From: a bacterium
Lineage (GTDB): Bacteria > Planctomycetota > J058 > JAJDCP01
Direction: 5' to 3'
DNA: 30,375 nucleotides
Assembly: GCA_030428695.1 (NCBI GenBank)
Contig: JAUIEM010000067.1
Coordinates: 1 to 30,375 of the forward strand
Shown here: positions 16,125 through 22,842 of the stretch, piece after piece
Numbering within the stretch: position 1 is the stretch's first letter
Layout: every line of letters begins with the position of its first letter
Notes under the pieces: generated by a model
The model's database searches: none
Seen by the model: only the letters and a program-made list of their open reading frames with translations
Told to the model about the DNA's origin: nothing
Program-made: the position numbers and the translations under genes

Positions 16125-16130
16125 TATAAC
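16125..16130 (+). promoter_or_regulatory. Candidate -10 box, near-leaderless start
   Basis: TATAAC lies 10 nt before ATG 16141, with TTGCGG at 16104-16109 (15-nt spacer, short) as a possible -35. Transcription would begin about 4 nt before the ATG. The region just before the ATG (TTGAACTGTC) has no Shine-Dalgarno sequence, consistent with a leaderless or near-leaderless mRNA. Confidence 0.4.
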
Positions 16131-16140
16131 TTGAACTGTC

Positions 16141-17565
16141 ATGACATATCGAAGCCTTTTGTCGCTCGTCATCATCGCTTGTGTCGGCTGTGTGTCCGAC
16201 CCGGTCCGCGCCGACCTCGAGGCGAGCCGCGCCGACTTCGCCGCCGGGCGCTTCGCCGCCGCCCGCCAGCGGGGGCTCGGCGAGATCTCCGCCGGCCGCA
16301 GCGGCTCCCCGCTCGAGGCCCGCGCCGCGCTGGTCACCCTCGGCGCCCGCGCCGCCCTGCGCGAGCACGCCGCCGGCAGCCGCGGGGCGGAGCTCCTACG
16401 CGACGAGGTCGAGGCCGCCGCGGCCTTCCTCAGCGCCGTATCCGGCGGCGCCGACGGCCGCGCCCACGCCCTACGGGCCCGCCTCTACCAGCAGCTCGGC
16501 TGGGCGCCCCTCGCCGCCCGGGCCCTGCGTGAGGGGGGCGATCTGCCCGGCGGGGAGGAGCTCCGGGCGCAGGTCCGCGGCGCCCTGGCCCGCCGCGGCC
16601 TCGACGCCCTCGACGAGGCCGGCTATCGGGTCTTCGGGGAGGACGAGCGGCGGCTGTTCCCGTTCTGGGTCCGCGGCGCGAGCGACGGTCCGGTGTGTTT
16701 CCTGCTGCTGGAGGACGGGGCCGCGCTCCCGGCGCTGTTCACGGTGACGCGGATCGGCGGCGGGCTGCGGCTCGCACGCCGCGACTGGCCGCAGGCCGAA
16801 GACCGCGACCTCGGGCCGCTCCCTGCGAGCGAGGACGCGGTCGACGCGGCGCTGCGGGAGATCGCGAAGCGGGAGCAGCTCGAGGCGCTGCGCGCGCGGG
16901 CGGAGGAAGCGGTCGCCGTGCTCGCCTGGGATGACCACCCCGAGTCCTGGTACCGCGCCGCCTGCGCCCTCGGCCGGGTGCACGTCGCGGCGGCCGGGGA
17001 CGAGGCGGTCGCCCGCGAGCTGGTGCGCTGCTACGGGGGCCTCGCGCGGCACACCGGGCTGGTCCCCGAGCGCCTGAACGAGGTGCTCGACGCCGGCCTG
17101 GCCCTCAGCCACCGGCTCGAGCAGGCCGGCGCCCTGCCCCGGGACGCCGCCGGGCTGCACCGGGCGCGGGCGGTGCTCGCGATCCGGGCCCACGCCTACC
17201 CGCTCGCGGCCGCTTCCCTCGCCCTCGCCGACGATGGCGCCGAGGCCGCCGCCCTGCGCAACCTGCTGACCGTGCTGCACCAGGACCGCTTCCGCCACGA
17301 GCAGAGCTGGCCCGCCCTCGACGCCGAGGTCTTCCGCTGCGAGAGCGCGCCGCCGGAGGACGGGCGCCGCTTCCACGAGTGGCTGGTCGTGATCGGAGGG
17401 GGCCGCGCGGTCGTGACGAGCACGCGGCAAAAGGACGGCGAGAACCTCTCCTACGCGATCTACCGCCGCCGGCTCAGCGGCGAGACCCTGGTCGAGGCTT
17501 GCGGCTCCGAGGCCCCCGCCCTGGCCCGACTGCAGGATGCCGCCCGCGGCATCCTCGAGGAGTAG
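16141..17565 (+). CDS. Lipoprotein with helical-repeat domain, unknown function
   Basis: The product is 474 aa. The N-terminus MTYRSLLSLVIIACVGC is a lipoprotein signal peptide with the lipidated Cys at residue 17. Residues 25-150 are Ala/Arg/Leu-rich helical hairpins that resemble TPR repeats. A middle domain includes FPFWVRGASDGPVCFLLLED. More helices follow, and a C-terminal beta-rich domain carries FHEWLVVIGGGRAVVTSTRQ. It is probably periplasmic and membrane-attached. I do not recognise a catalytic motif. It is followed after 3 nt by an exported coiled-coil protein gene, so the two probably act together in the envelope. Confidence 0.75.
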   Translation: MTYRSLLSLVIIACVGCVSDPVRADLEASRADFAAGRFAAARQRGLGEISAGRSGSPLEARAALVTLGARAALREHAAGSRGAELLRDEVEAAAAFLSAVSGGADGRAHALRARLYQQLGWAPLAARALREGGDLPGGEELRAQVRGALARRGLDALDEAGYRVFGEDERRLFPFWVRGASDGPVCFLLLEDGAALPALFTVTRIGGGLRLARRDWPQAEDRDLGPLPASEDAVDAALREIAKREQLEALRARAEEAVAVLAWDDHPESWYRAACALGRVHVAAAGDEAVARELVRCYGGLARHTGLVPERLNEVLDAGLALSHRLEQAGALPRDAAGLHRARAVLAIRAHAYPLAAASLALADDGAEAAALRNLLTVLHQDRFRHEQSWPALDAEVFRCESAPPEDGRRFHEWLVVIGGGRAVVTSTRQKDGENLSYAIYRRRLSGETLVEACGSEAPALARLQDAARGILEE

Positions 17566-17568
17566 CCG

Positions 17569-18840
17569 ATGCGCGGTCTCCTGCTCTTCCTCCTCTGCGG
17601 CGTCCTCCACGCCCAGGACCCCGCCGCCCTCGAGGCCCGGCGCTCGAGGATCGCCGCCCTGCGGGAACAGGCGGCCGAACGCCTGGCCCGCATCGACACG
17701 CTGCAGGGCGCCCTCGGCGAAGCCCTGCGCGCCGAGGCCCAGGCCCCCGCCGCCACCGACGCCGCACGCGAACGCCTCGCCCGCTACCAGCGCGCGCTCG
17801 AGCGCGCGGCCCTGCTCCCCGCGCTGGAGGGCTACGGCCTGCCGGCCTTCGCACGGGAGCAGCTCCAGGGCTTCGAGCAGGACCCTCCGACCGCGGAGCC
17901 GATCGCCCCGGCGCTCTTGTGGGAGGGAGACGGCTTGTTTCCGGCGCTGTTCCGGACCCGGAGGGAGGAGCTCGCCCCGCTGGTGCCGGGACTGCCCGCG
18001 CTCCCTGCCCTGCGCGCCGCCTTCGCCGCAGCGCCGGAGGAAGCGCTCGGGCGGGAGGTCCGCGAGGCCTGGGCGCAGGCGGAGCGCGAGACCCGGGCCG
18101 CCGCCGAGCAGGACCGCGAGGCGGCGGGTGTGCAGCGGGCGCTCGATCCGGAGCAGGCGATCCTGACCGACCTGTACGCCAACGAGCGCGAGGTTGCCGG
18201 CCGCTACGAGCCCGCGCGGCTGCGTTTCGAGTCGGCCAGGGCCCGCTTCGACAGCGAGGTGGCGTCCGACACGCTCCGGCGCAACCGGCTGCCGGAGATC
18301 GATCGGGAGATCGCCTCGCTCGAGGCCGACATCGCCACCTACGAGCGATGGATCGACGCCGATCCACGCTTCTACTGGAACAACGCGTCCGAGTGTGAGC
18401 TCGTCGCCTCCTGGGTCGAGGGAGACGAGGAGGTCGTCGAGTTCCGCTACCTGCCCCAGAAGCGCGCCCAGCTGCGGATCAGCGCGCTGGTCGACGAGTA
18501 CAACGGGCACGTCGACGCGATCAACAACAGCCCTCGGGAGGCGCTGCGGAGCGCTTTCGCCGAAGAGGAGGCGGCCTACCTGCCGCTCGAGGAGGCGTAC
18601 AACCGGGCCGTGACGGCGCGCATGCAGCAGGAGGGCCGCGTCGAGGAGCTGCAGGCCGAGCAGCGCGGGTACCGGTCCAGCGGCGCGGAGCACCGCGCGC
18701 TCGCGGCCTCCGCGTCCGGGCGGGCGACGGCCCGTGGGGACGAGCTCGCCGCCCTGGAGAGCGCGCTCGCCACACACCTCCAGGAGCTCGCGGAGCTCGA
18801 GGCCCGGCTGCGGGAGCTCGTCGAACAGGACTCCCCATAG
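17569..18840 (+). CDS. Exported coiled-coil protein, unknown function
   Basis: The 423-aa product has a type I signal peptide (MRGLLLFLLCGVLHAQ, cleavage likely after AHA-type residues near 15) and is otherwise mostly helical. Coiled-coil heptads cover roughly residues 20-80 and 190-275 (LRRNRLPEIDREIASLEADI) and the C-terminal 100 residues. A short non-coiled insert near 285-330 contains YWNNASECELVASWVEGDEE. GAGGAG inside the last codons of the preceding lipoprotein gene serves as ribosome binding site, which indicates translational coupling. A periplasmic spacer or scaffold role is likely. The stop codon overlaps the promoter/operator of the downstream tetR gene. Confidence 0.75.
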   Translation: MRGLLLFLLCGVLHAQDPAALEARRSRIAALREQAAERLARIDTLQGALGEALRAEAQAPAATDAARERLARYQRALERAALLPALEGYGLPAFAREQLQGFEQDPPTAEPIAPALLWEGDGLFPALFRTRREELAPLVPGLPALPALRAAFAAAPEEALGREVREAWAQAERETRAAAEQDREAAGVQRALDPEQAILTDLYANEREVAGRYEPARLRFESARARFDSEVASDTLRRNRLPEIDREIASLEADIATYERWIDADPRFYWNNASECELVASWVEGDEEVVEFRYLPQKRAQLRISALVDEYNGHVDAINNSPREALRSAFAEEEAAYLPLEEAYNRAVTARMQQEGRVEELQAEQRGYRSSGAEHRALAASASGRATARGDELAALESALATHLQELAELEARLRELVEQDSP

Positions 18841-18866
18841 ACCGACCGGTCTCTCTGTGCTACCCT
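18838..18866 (+). promoter_or_regulatory. tetR promoter with overlapping TetR operator
   Basis: The perfect palindrome AGACC-GACC-GGTCT (18839-18852) covers the candidate -35 TAGACC (18838-18843). A 17-nt spacer leads to -10 TACCCT (18861-18866). The +1 would fall at about the A of ATG 18873, so the mRNA is probably leaderless. The palindrome is close to the NemR-type operator TAGACCgatcGGTCTA known from E. coli. It nearly matches the operator at 19843. Confidence 0.65.
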
Positions 18867-18872
18867 GCGGCC

Positions 18873-19517
18873 ATGAAGAAGCCGCATCCCCGCGAACGCA
18901 TCCTGGCCGTCGCCCACCGCCTCTTCTACGCGCAGGGCATCCCGACCACGGGCGTCAACCAGATCATCGCCGAGGCCGAGACCACCAAGGCCACCTTCTA
19001 CCGACACTTCGCGTCCAAGGACGCGCTGGTCGAGGCCTACGCGCAGCGCCGCATCCAGCTCGAGTGGGATGAGATCCACCGCCGCATGGCGGCCTTCAAG
19101 ACCGCGAAGGAGCGCTTCTTCGCGCCCCTCGAGCTGCTGCCCACCTGGATGGAGGCGGCGGACTTCCAGGGCTGCACCACCCATCTGCTCGTCGCCCAGC
19201 TGCCCGGCCCGGACCACCCTGCCTGGGCGACGGCGGTCGAGGACAAGGCCGAGACGCGTCGCTGGCTGCGCGCGCTGACCCTCGAGCTCTCCGCCTCGGG
19301 CGAGGCTCCGCGCGCGTTCGCCATCGAGCCGGTCGTCGATGCCTACGTGCTGATGTTCGACGGCGCCCTCGCGCTCGCCAAGATCCTGCGCAGCCCCGCG
19401 CCCTTCGCCCAGGCATCGCGTGTGCTCCGGGCGATGACCGGCTTCGAGGGACGAACGGAAGAAGAGAAAGAAGTCAGGCCAGTCAGTCAATCAGATCAGT
19501 CAATGGCGAGAAAATAG
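18873..19517 (+). CDS. TetR/AcrR-family transcriptional regulator
   Basis: This 214-aa protein has the standard TetR N-terminal DNA-binding domain: RERILAVAHRLFYAQGIPTT (helix 1 region), GVNQIIAEAETTKATFYRHF (helix-turn-helix, residues 27-46) and SKDALVEAY. The C-terminal domain (60-195) should bind an unknown effector; Cys residues are few, one lying in DFQGCTTHLL. The last 20 residues (EEEKEVRPVSQSDQSMARK) are encoded by the purine-rich repeat tract and look like an appended tail. The operator over its own promoter indicates autorepression, and the near-identical site at 19843 places the methyltransferase gene under its control. There is no Shine-Dalgarno; a leaderless start is likely. Confidence 0.9.
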   Translation: MKKPHPRERILAVAHRLFYAQGIPTTGVNQIIAEAETTKATFYRHFASKDALVEAYAQRRIQLEWDEIHRRMAAFKTAKERFFAPLELLPTWMEAADFQGCTTHLLVAQLPGPDHPAWATAVEDKAETRRWLRALTLELSASGEAPRAFAIEPVVDAYVLMFDGALALAKILRSPAPFAQASRVLRAMTGFEGRTEEEKEVRPVSQSDQSMARK

Positions 19518-19604
19518 TAGGAAAGAGAAGACGAAGAGAAGACAAAGAGAAGACGAAGAAAGAAGTCTATACTCACCTCAGCGTAAGCTCTGTCCGCGAT
19601 CGGC

Positions 19605-19683
19605 GGGCGGGGGTAAACCCCGCCCCTACAAGAACTCGAGCAATCGTGGGAAAAACATGTAGGGGAGGGGTTTACCCCCTCCC
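19605..19683. repeat. REP-like inverted doublet, copy 1
   Basis: Two 25-nt palindromes face each other with GTAG heads inward: a minus-strand unit at 19605-19629 (GTAGGGGCGGGG arm) and a plus-strand unit at 19659-19683 (GTAGGGGAGGGG arm), with a 29-nt spacer. Each folds as GTAG plus a G-rich/C-rich stem with a TTTA loop. Similarity to the copies at 27.1-27.35 kb extends outside the stems (GAAGTGCGAC on one side, GATCGCGG on the other), in opposite orientation. Confidence 0.8.
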
Positions 19684-19842
19684 GTCGCACTTCGCGAACT
19701 GACCTCCCCTCGCGGGGCCTCTTTCTCTTCCTTCTTTCCCTTCCCCTCTTTTCCTGCGTTCCTGACTTCCTGCATTCCCGATAGATCCTTCTCTCACTCC
19801 TTCATTTCCGCGACCCGCGCGCCCAGAAAATCCCCCAACAGG

Positions 19843-19872
19843 TAGACAGACCAGTCTGTCTCCCTGTATCCT
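19843..19872 (+). promoter_or_regulatory. Methyltransferase promoter with TetR operator
   Basis: The perfect palindrome AGACAGAC-CA-GTCTGTCT (19844-19861) overlaps -35 TAGACA (19843-19848; 5 of 6 bases) and fills the 18-nt spacer to -10 TATCCT (19867-19872). Repressor binding would block RNA polymerase. Alignment with the tetR operator gives TAGACnGACCnGTCTnTCT at both sites. Confidence 0.7.
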
Positions 19873-19908
19873 CCCAGGCAGCGAAGCACGAACCCAAGGA
19901 GGTGTACC

Positions 19909-20871
19909 ATGCCCCGCTACCGCACACAGCTGCCCCAGCTCGCCGGCCCTCTCTTCCTCACCGACGGCGGCCTCGAGACCACCCTTGTCTTCCATCACGG
20001 CATCGACCTGCCCTGTTTCGCGGCCGTCGACCTGGTCAAGGACGCCCGCGGCCGCCAGCTCCTGTACGACTACTTCCGGCCCTACCTCGCGGTCGCCGCG
20101 GAGGCCGGCTGTGGCTTCATCCTCGAGAGCCCGACGTGGCGTGCAAGCGCCGACTGGGCGCCTCGCATCGGCTACACCGAGGGCGAGCTCGAACGTCTGA
20201 ACCGCGAGAGCATCGCGCTGATGGAACGGGTCCGCGACGACTTCGAGCGCCCGGGACGGCCCTTCGTGATCAGCGCCTGCATCGGCCCCCGGGGCGACGG
20301 CTACATCCCCGGCGAGCGCATGACCCCGGACGAGGCGCGCGCCTACCACGCACAGCAGATCGGCGTCCTCGCGGACACCGAGGCGGACCTCATCACGGCG
20401 ATGACCCTGCCCTACGTCGACGAGGCGATCGGCATCGTCCGGGCCGCGACGGACGCGGGGATGCCGGTCGTGATCAGCTTTACCGTCGAGGTCGACGGCA
20501 GGCTGCCCACCGGTGAGGGGCTGCTCGAGGCGGTCGCGCGGGTCGACCGCGAGACCGGCGAAGGCCCCGCGTACTACATGATCAACTGCGCCCATCCGAG
20601 CCACTTCGCCGCCGCGCTTCCCGCCGGTGACCCACGTCTGGAGCGCTTCGCCGGGCTGCGCGCGAACGCGTCGCGTCTCAGCCACGCCGAGCTCGACGCC
20701 TGCGAGGCGCTCGACACCGGCGACCCGCTCGCCCTCGGCGCCGAGTACCGCGGCCTGCTCGATCAGCTGCCGGCGCTGCGGGTGCTCGGCGGATGCTGCG
20801 GAACCGACCACCGCCATCTCGCCGCGATCGCCGCTGCCTGCCTGCCTGCGGCGGTCAGCCCGGCGGAATAG
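19909..20871 (+). CDS. Homocysteine S-methyltransferase family protein
   Basis: The 320-aa protein starts at ATG 19909 behind a perfect AAGGAGGTG. It is a single Hcy-binding TIM barrel, with TDGGLETTLVFHHGIDLPCF at the N-terminus. The zinc ligands are all present: Cys227 in INCAHP and Cys296-Cys297 in LGGCCGTD. The family transfers a methyl group from S-methylmethionine, S-adenosylmethionine or betaine to homocysteine to make methionine, or handles related thiols and selenols. The donor cannot be read from sequence. The enzyme is cytosolic. A TetR operator sits on its promoter, so it is inducible rather than simple housekeeping. This suggests a role in detoxifying or salvaging a sulfur compound. 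Confidence 0.9.
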   Translation: MPRYRTQLPQLAGPLFLTDGGLETTLVFHHGIDLPCFAAVDLVKDARGRQLLYDYFRPYLAVAAEAGCGFILESPTWRASADWAPRIGYTEGELERLNRESIALMERVRDDFERPGRPFVISACIGPRGDGYIPGERMTPDEARAYHAQQIGVLADTEADLITAMTLPYVDEAIGIVRAATDAGMPVVISFTVEVDGRLPTGEGLLEAVARVDRETGEGPAYYMINCAHPSHFAAALPAGDPRLERFAGLRANASRLSHAELDACEALDTGDPLALGAEYRGLLDQLPALRVLGGCCGTDHRHLAAIAAACLPAAVSPAE

Positions 20872-20943
20872 GGAAGCCAAGCCGGCGGACCTTGCCCCAC
20901 GTCCGGGAGGATGCTAGAAACGCCCCCTTTCCGGAGGACCCCC

Positions 20944-22014
20944 GTGCGCCGCTCCCAGGTCGACCAGGCCCTGCACTACTTCGCCCGCCCCCACACCGGC
21001 GTCCGCCGCACACCCGTCGAGGGGGCCGCCGCCTGGCGCGGGGACGCGCTCGACGAAGGGTCCTGGAGGGAAGCGCTCGCGCCGGCCGAGATCGCCGAGC
21101 TCGACGCCGCCATCGCCCACGTGCGGGAGCTCGGCCGGCCGACCGAGAGCCTGCGCCGGAGCGACTTCCCGCTGCCCGGGCTGGCCGCGCGCATCGAAGG
21201 CTGGCGGGAGACGCTCGGGCGGGGCCGGGGCTTCGTCGTCATCGGCGGGATCCCCGTCGAGCGCTGGTCGCAGGAGGAGGCGGAGGTGTTCTTCTGGTGC
21301 CTCGGCCTGCACCTCGGCATCCCCGGCGCCCAGAACCCCCAGGGCGACCTGCTCGGCCACGTCCGCGACACCGGCGTCAGCCCCGGCCGCACCGTGCGCC
21401 AGTACCGGACCAGCGAGCGCATCGACTTCCACTGCGACCTCGCCGACGTCGTCGGGCTGCTCTGCCTGAAGCAGGCGCGATCCGGCGGAAACAGCCGGAT
21501 CGCGAGCTCGGTCAGCGTGTACAACGAGGTGCTGCGGCGGCGGCCGGAGCTCGTCCCCTTCCTCTACAAGCCCTTCCCGATGGACACCCGCGGCGAAGGC
21601 GGCGTGCGGACGATGCCCCTGGTCCCCTGCGCCCACCGCGGGGGCGCGCTGCGCACCTTCTGGCACGCGGGCTACTTCCGTTCGGCCCTCGAGCTGCCGG
21701 ATCCGCCGCCGGTCCTCCCCGAGCAGAGAGCGCTGCTCGGGCTGTACGACGAGCTCCTCCACGCCCCCGGCCTCGCCCTGGACATGGAGCTGCGTCCTGG
21801 CGACATCCAGCTGTTGAGCAACCACACGGTCGTGCATGGCCGCACCTCCTTCGAGGACCACGACGCCCCGGAGAAGAAGCGCCACCTGCTGCGCCTGTGG
21901 CTGTCCCTGGACGGCGGCCAGCCGGTCTCGGAGCGGGCGCTGCGGTGGTGGAGCCGGATGGGGGTGCTCGCCCGGCTGGCCCGTGGGCGGGTCGCCGCGC
22001 GTTTCAAGCGTTGA
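20944..22014 (+). CDS. TauD/TfdA-like 2-oxoglutarate-dependent oxygenase
   Basis: The product is about 356 aa from GTG 20944, which has GGAGG (20933-20937) 6 nt upstream. An ATG at 20911 in frame has its purine run immediately adjacent and is less likely. The fold is the double-stranded beta helix of the TauD family. Iron ligands are His163 and Asp165 (DFHCDLADVV) and a distal His298 in NHTVVHGRT; Arg317 in RHLLRLWLS should bind 2-oxoglutarate. GFVVIGGIPVERW near residue 96 is typical of the family. The enzyme would hydroxylate or desulfonate a small molecule, substrate unknown. It lies 72 nt after the methyltransferase and is probably co-transcribed, perhaps also from a weak TAGAAA box at 20915. 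Confidence 0.85.
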   Translation: MRRSQVDQALHYFARPHTGVRRTPVEGAAAWRGDALDEGSWREALAPAEIAELDAAIAHVRELGRPTESLRRSDFPLPGLAARIEGWRETLGRGRGFVVIGGIPVERWSQEEAEVFFWCLGLHLGIPGAQNPQGDLLGHVRDTGVSPGRTVRQYRTSERIDFHCDLADVVGLLCLKQARSGGNSRIASSVSVYNEVLRRRPELVPFLYKPFPMDTRGEGGVRTMPLVPCAHRGGALRTFWHAGYFRSALELPDPPPVLPEQRALLGLYDELLHAPGLALDMELRPGDIQLLSNHTVVHGRTSFEDHDAPEKKRHLLRLWLSLDGGQPVSERALRWWSRMGVLARLARGRVAARFKR

Positions 22015-22016
22015 GC

Positions 22017-22385
22017 TCAGCTCGCCGGCGAGTGGTTGTTCAGCACCATGTGGGCGGCGGTCAGGTCGTCGGCGAAGGCGAAGATCTGCGACACGCCGAG
22101 GATGTCCAGGACCTCGCGCACGTGGGCCTGCAGGTCGTTGATGATCACCATCTTGCCCTGGTGCTCGTGGACCGTCGATCGCGCCCCGATCAGCACGCCG
22201 ACCCCGGCGCTCGACATGTAGCTCAGCTTGTGCAGCCGCAGGATCAGCCGGTAGATGCCCTCGTTGAAGAGCTCGGTGAAGGCCTCTTCGAGCCGCTCGA
22301 AGGTCGCGAAGTCGAGCTGCCCTTCGGCCTCGATCATCGCCGTACGGCTCGAGAGCCGGCGCACTCGCACATTAAGACCGGGCAT
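22017..22385 (-). CDS. STAS-domain anti-sigma factor antagonist
   Basis: This 122-aa protein is a single STAS domain of the SpoIIAA/RsbV type. AEGQLDFATFERLEEAF is the first strand-helix region. LSYMSSAGVGVLIGA holds the phosphorylation site, with Ser59 aligning to the phosphoserine of SpoIIAA. LGVSQIFAFADDL is near the C-terminus. Unphosphorylated antagonist binds the anti-sigma kinase and frees its target. The start ATG 22385 has AAGGAGG 9 nt upstream and overlaps the anti-sigma gene by 14 nt, so the two are translated together. It converges with the oxygenase gene with only 2 nt between the stops. Confidence 0.9.
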   Translation of the reverse strand: MPGLNVRVRRLSSRTAMIEAEGQLDFATFERLEEAFTELFNEGIYRLILRLHKLSYMSSAGVGVLIGARSTVHEHQGKMVIINDLQAHVREVLDILGVSQIFAFADDLTAAHMVLNNHSPAS

Positions 22386-22842
22386 GAAGGTTGTCCTCCT
22401 TCATTCCCAGCGCGGGCCGCGAGGTGTTGTCGAGCCGCTTGACCAGGGTCAGCTCGTTGACCTCGCCGAACACGTACTGGACCTCGTCCATTATCCGCCG
22501 CATCAGAAAGATTCCCAACCCTTTGCGCTTCCCGGCCCGAAAATGCTCGGCCAGGTCGGGGTCGCGGACCTCCCCCGGACGGAACGGTCGACCCTCGTCG
22601 ACGAAGCGAAACCGCAGGGCCTCGTCGTCGGCCTCGACCTCGAGATGGATCGGCCCCTGGTTCTCGGTGCCGTAGGCGTGTTCCATGATATTCGACACCG
22701 CCTCATCGACGGCGAGAATGATCTGGTAACGCGTCTCCGGCATCAGGGTGAGCCCGTCGAGCAGGTCGCCGACGAAGCGCCGGACCAGGCTGAGATTGCT
22801 GGTCTCGTTGCGGATCGAGAGCTGGCGCCGCACCTCGGGCAT
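22372..22842 (-). CDS. RsbW/SpoIIAB-like anti-sigma serine kinase
   Basis: The 156-aa protein has a GHKL ATPase fold: the N-box ILAVDEAVSNIMEHAY (Glu47, Asn51), the G1-like FVDEGRPF (residues 80-87) and the G2 box KGLGIFLMRRIMDEV (107-121). Proteins of this group bind and inactivate a sigma factor, or another target, and phosphorylate the STAS antagonist. Its ATG shares one base with the stop of the phosphatase gene (TGATG), and its 3' end overlaps the antagonist gene. No sigma factor gene is present in the window, so the target must be encoded elsewhere or be a non-sigma protein. Confidence 0.9.
   Translation of the reverse strand: MPEVRRQLSIRNETSNLSLVRRFVGDLLDGLTLMPETRYQIILAVDEAVSNIMEHAYGTENQGPIHLEVEADDEALRFRFVDEGRPFRPGEVRDPDLAEHFRAGKRKGLGIFLMRRIMDEVQYVFGEVNELTLVKRLDNTSRPALGMKEDNLHARS

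Larger units (their letters stand above)
19518..19908. other. Non-coding spacer with purine/pyrimidine tracts and REP doublet
   Basis: This 391-nt spacer has no plausible gene. It starts with a purine tract containing three tandem 11-mers AGAGAAGACRA (19524-19556). A GTAG-headed palindrome doublet follows (19605-19683), then a pyrimidine tract (about 19715-19800). GAAGTCAGG, at the end of tetR near 19469, recurs inverted as CCTGACTTC near 19762. The right end carries the methyltransferase promoter and operator. Confidence 0.6.

Noticed and set aside
12860..16129. Plus-strand frame of about 1090 codons opposite the Hsp70 gene
   Set aside because: It is a shadow of the Hsp70 gene. All ATPase motifs are on the minus strand.
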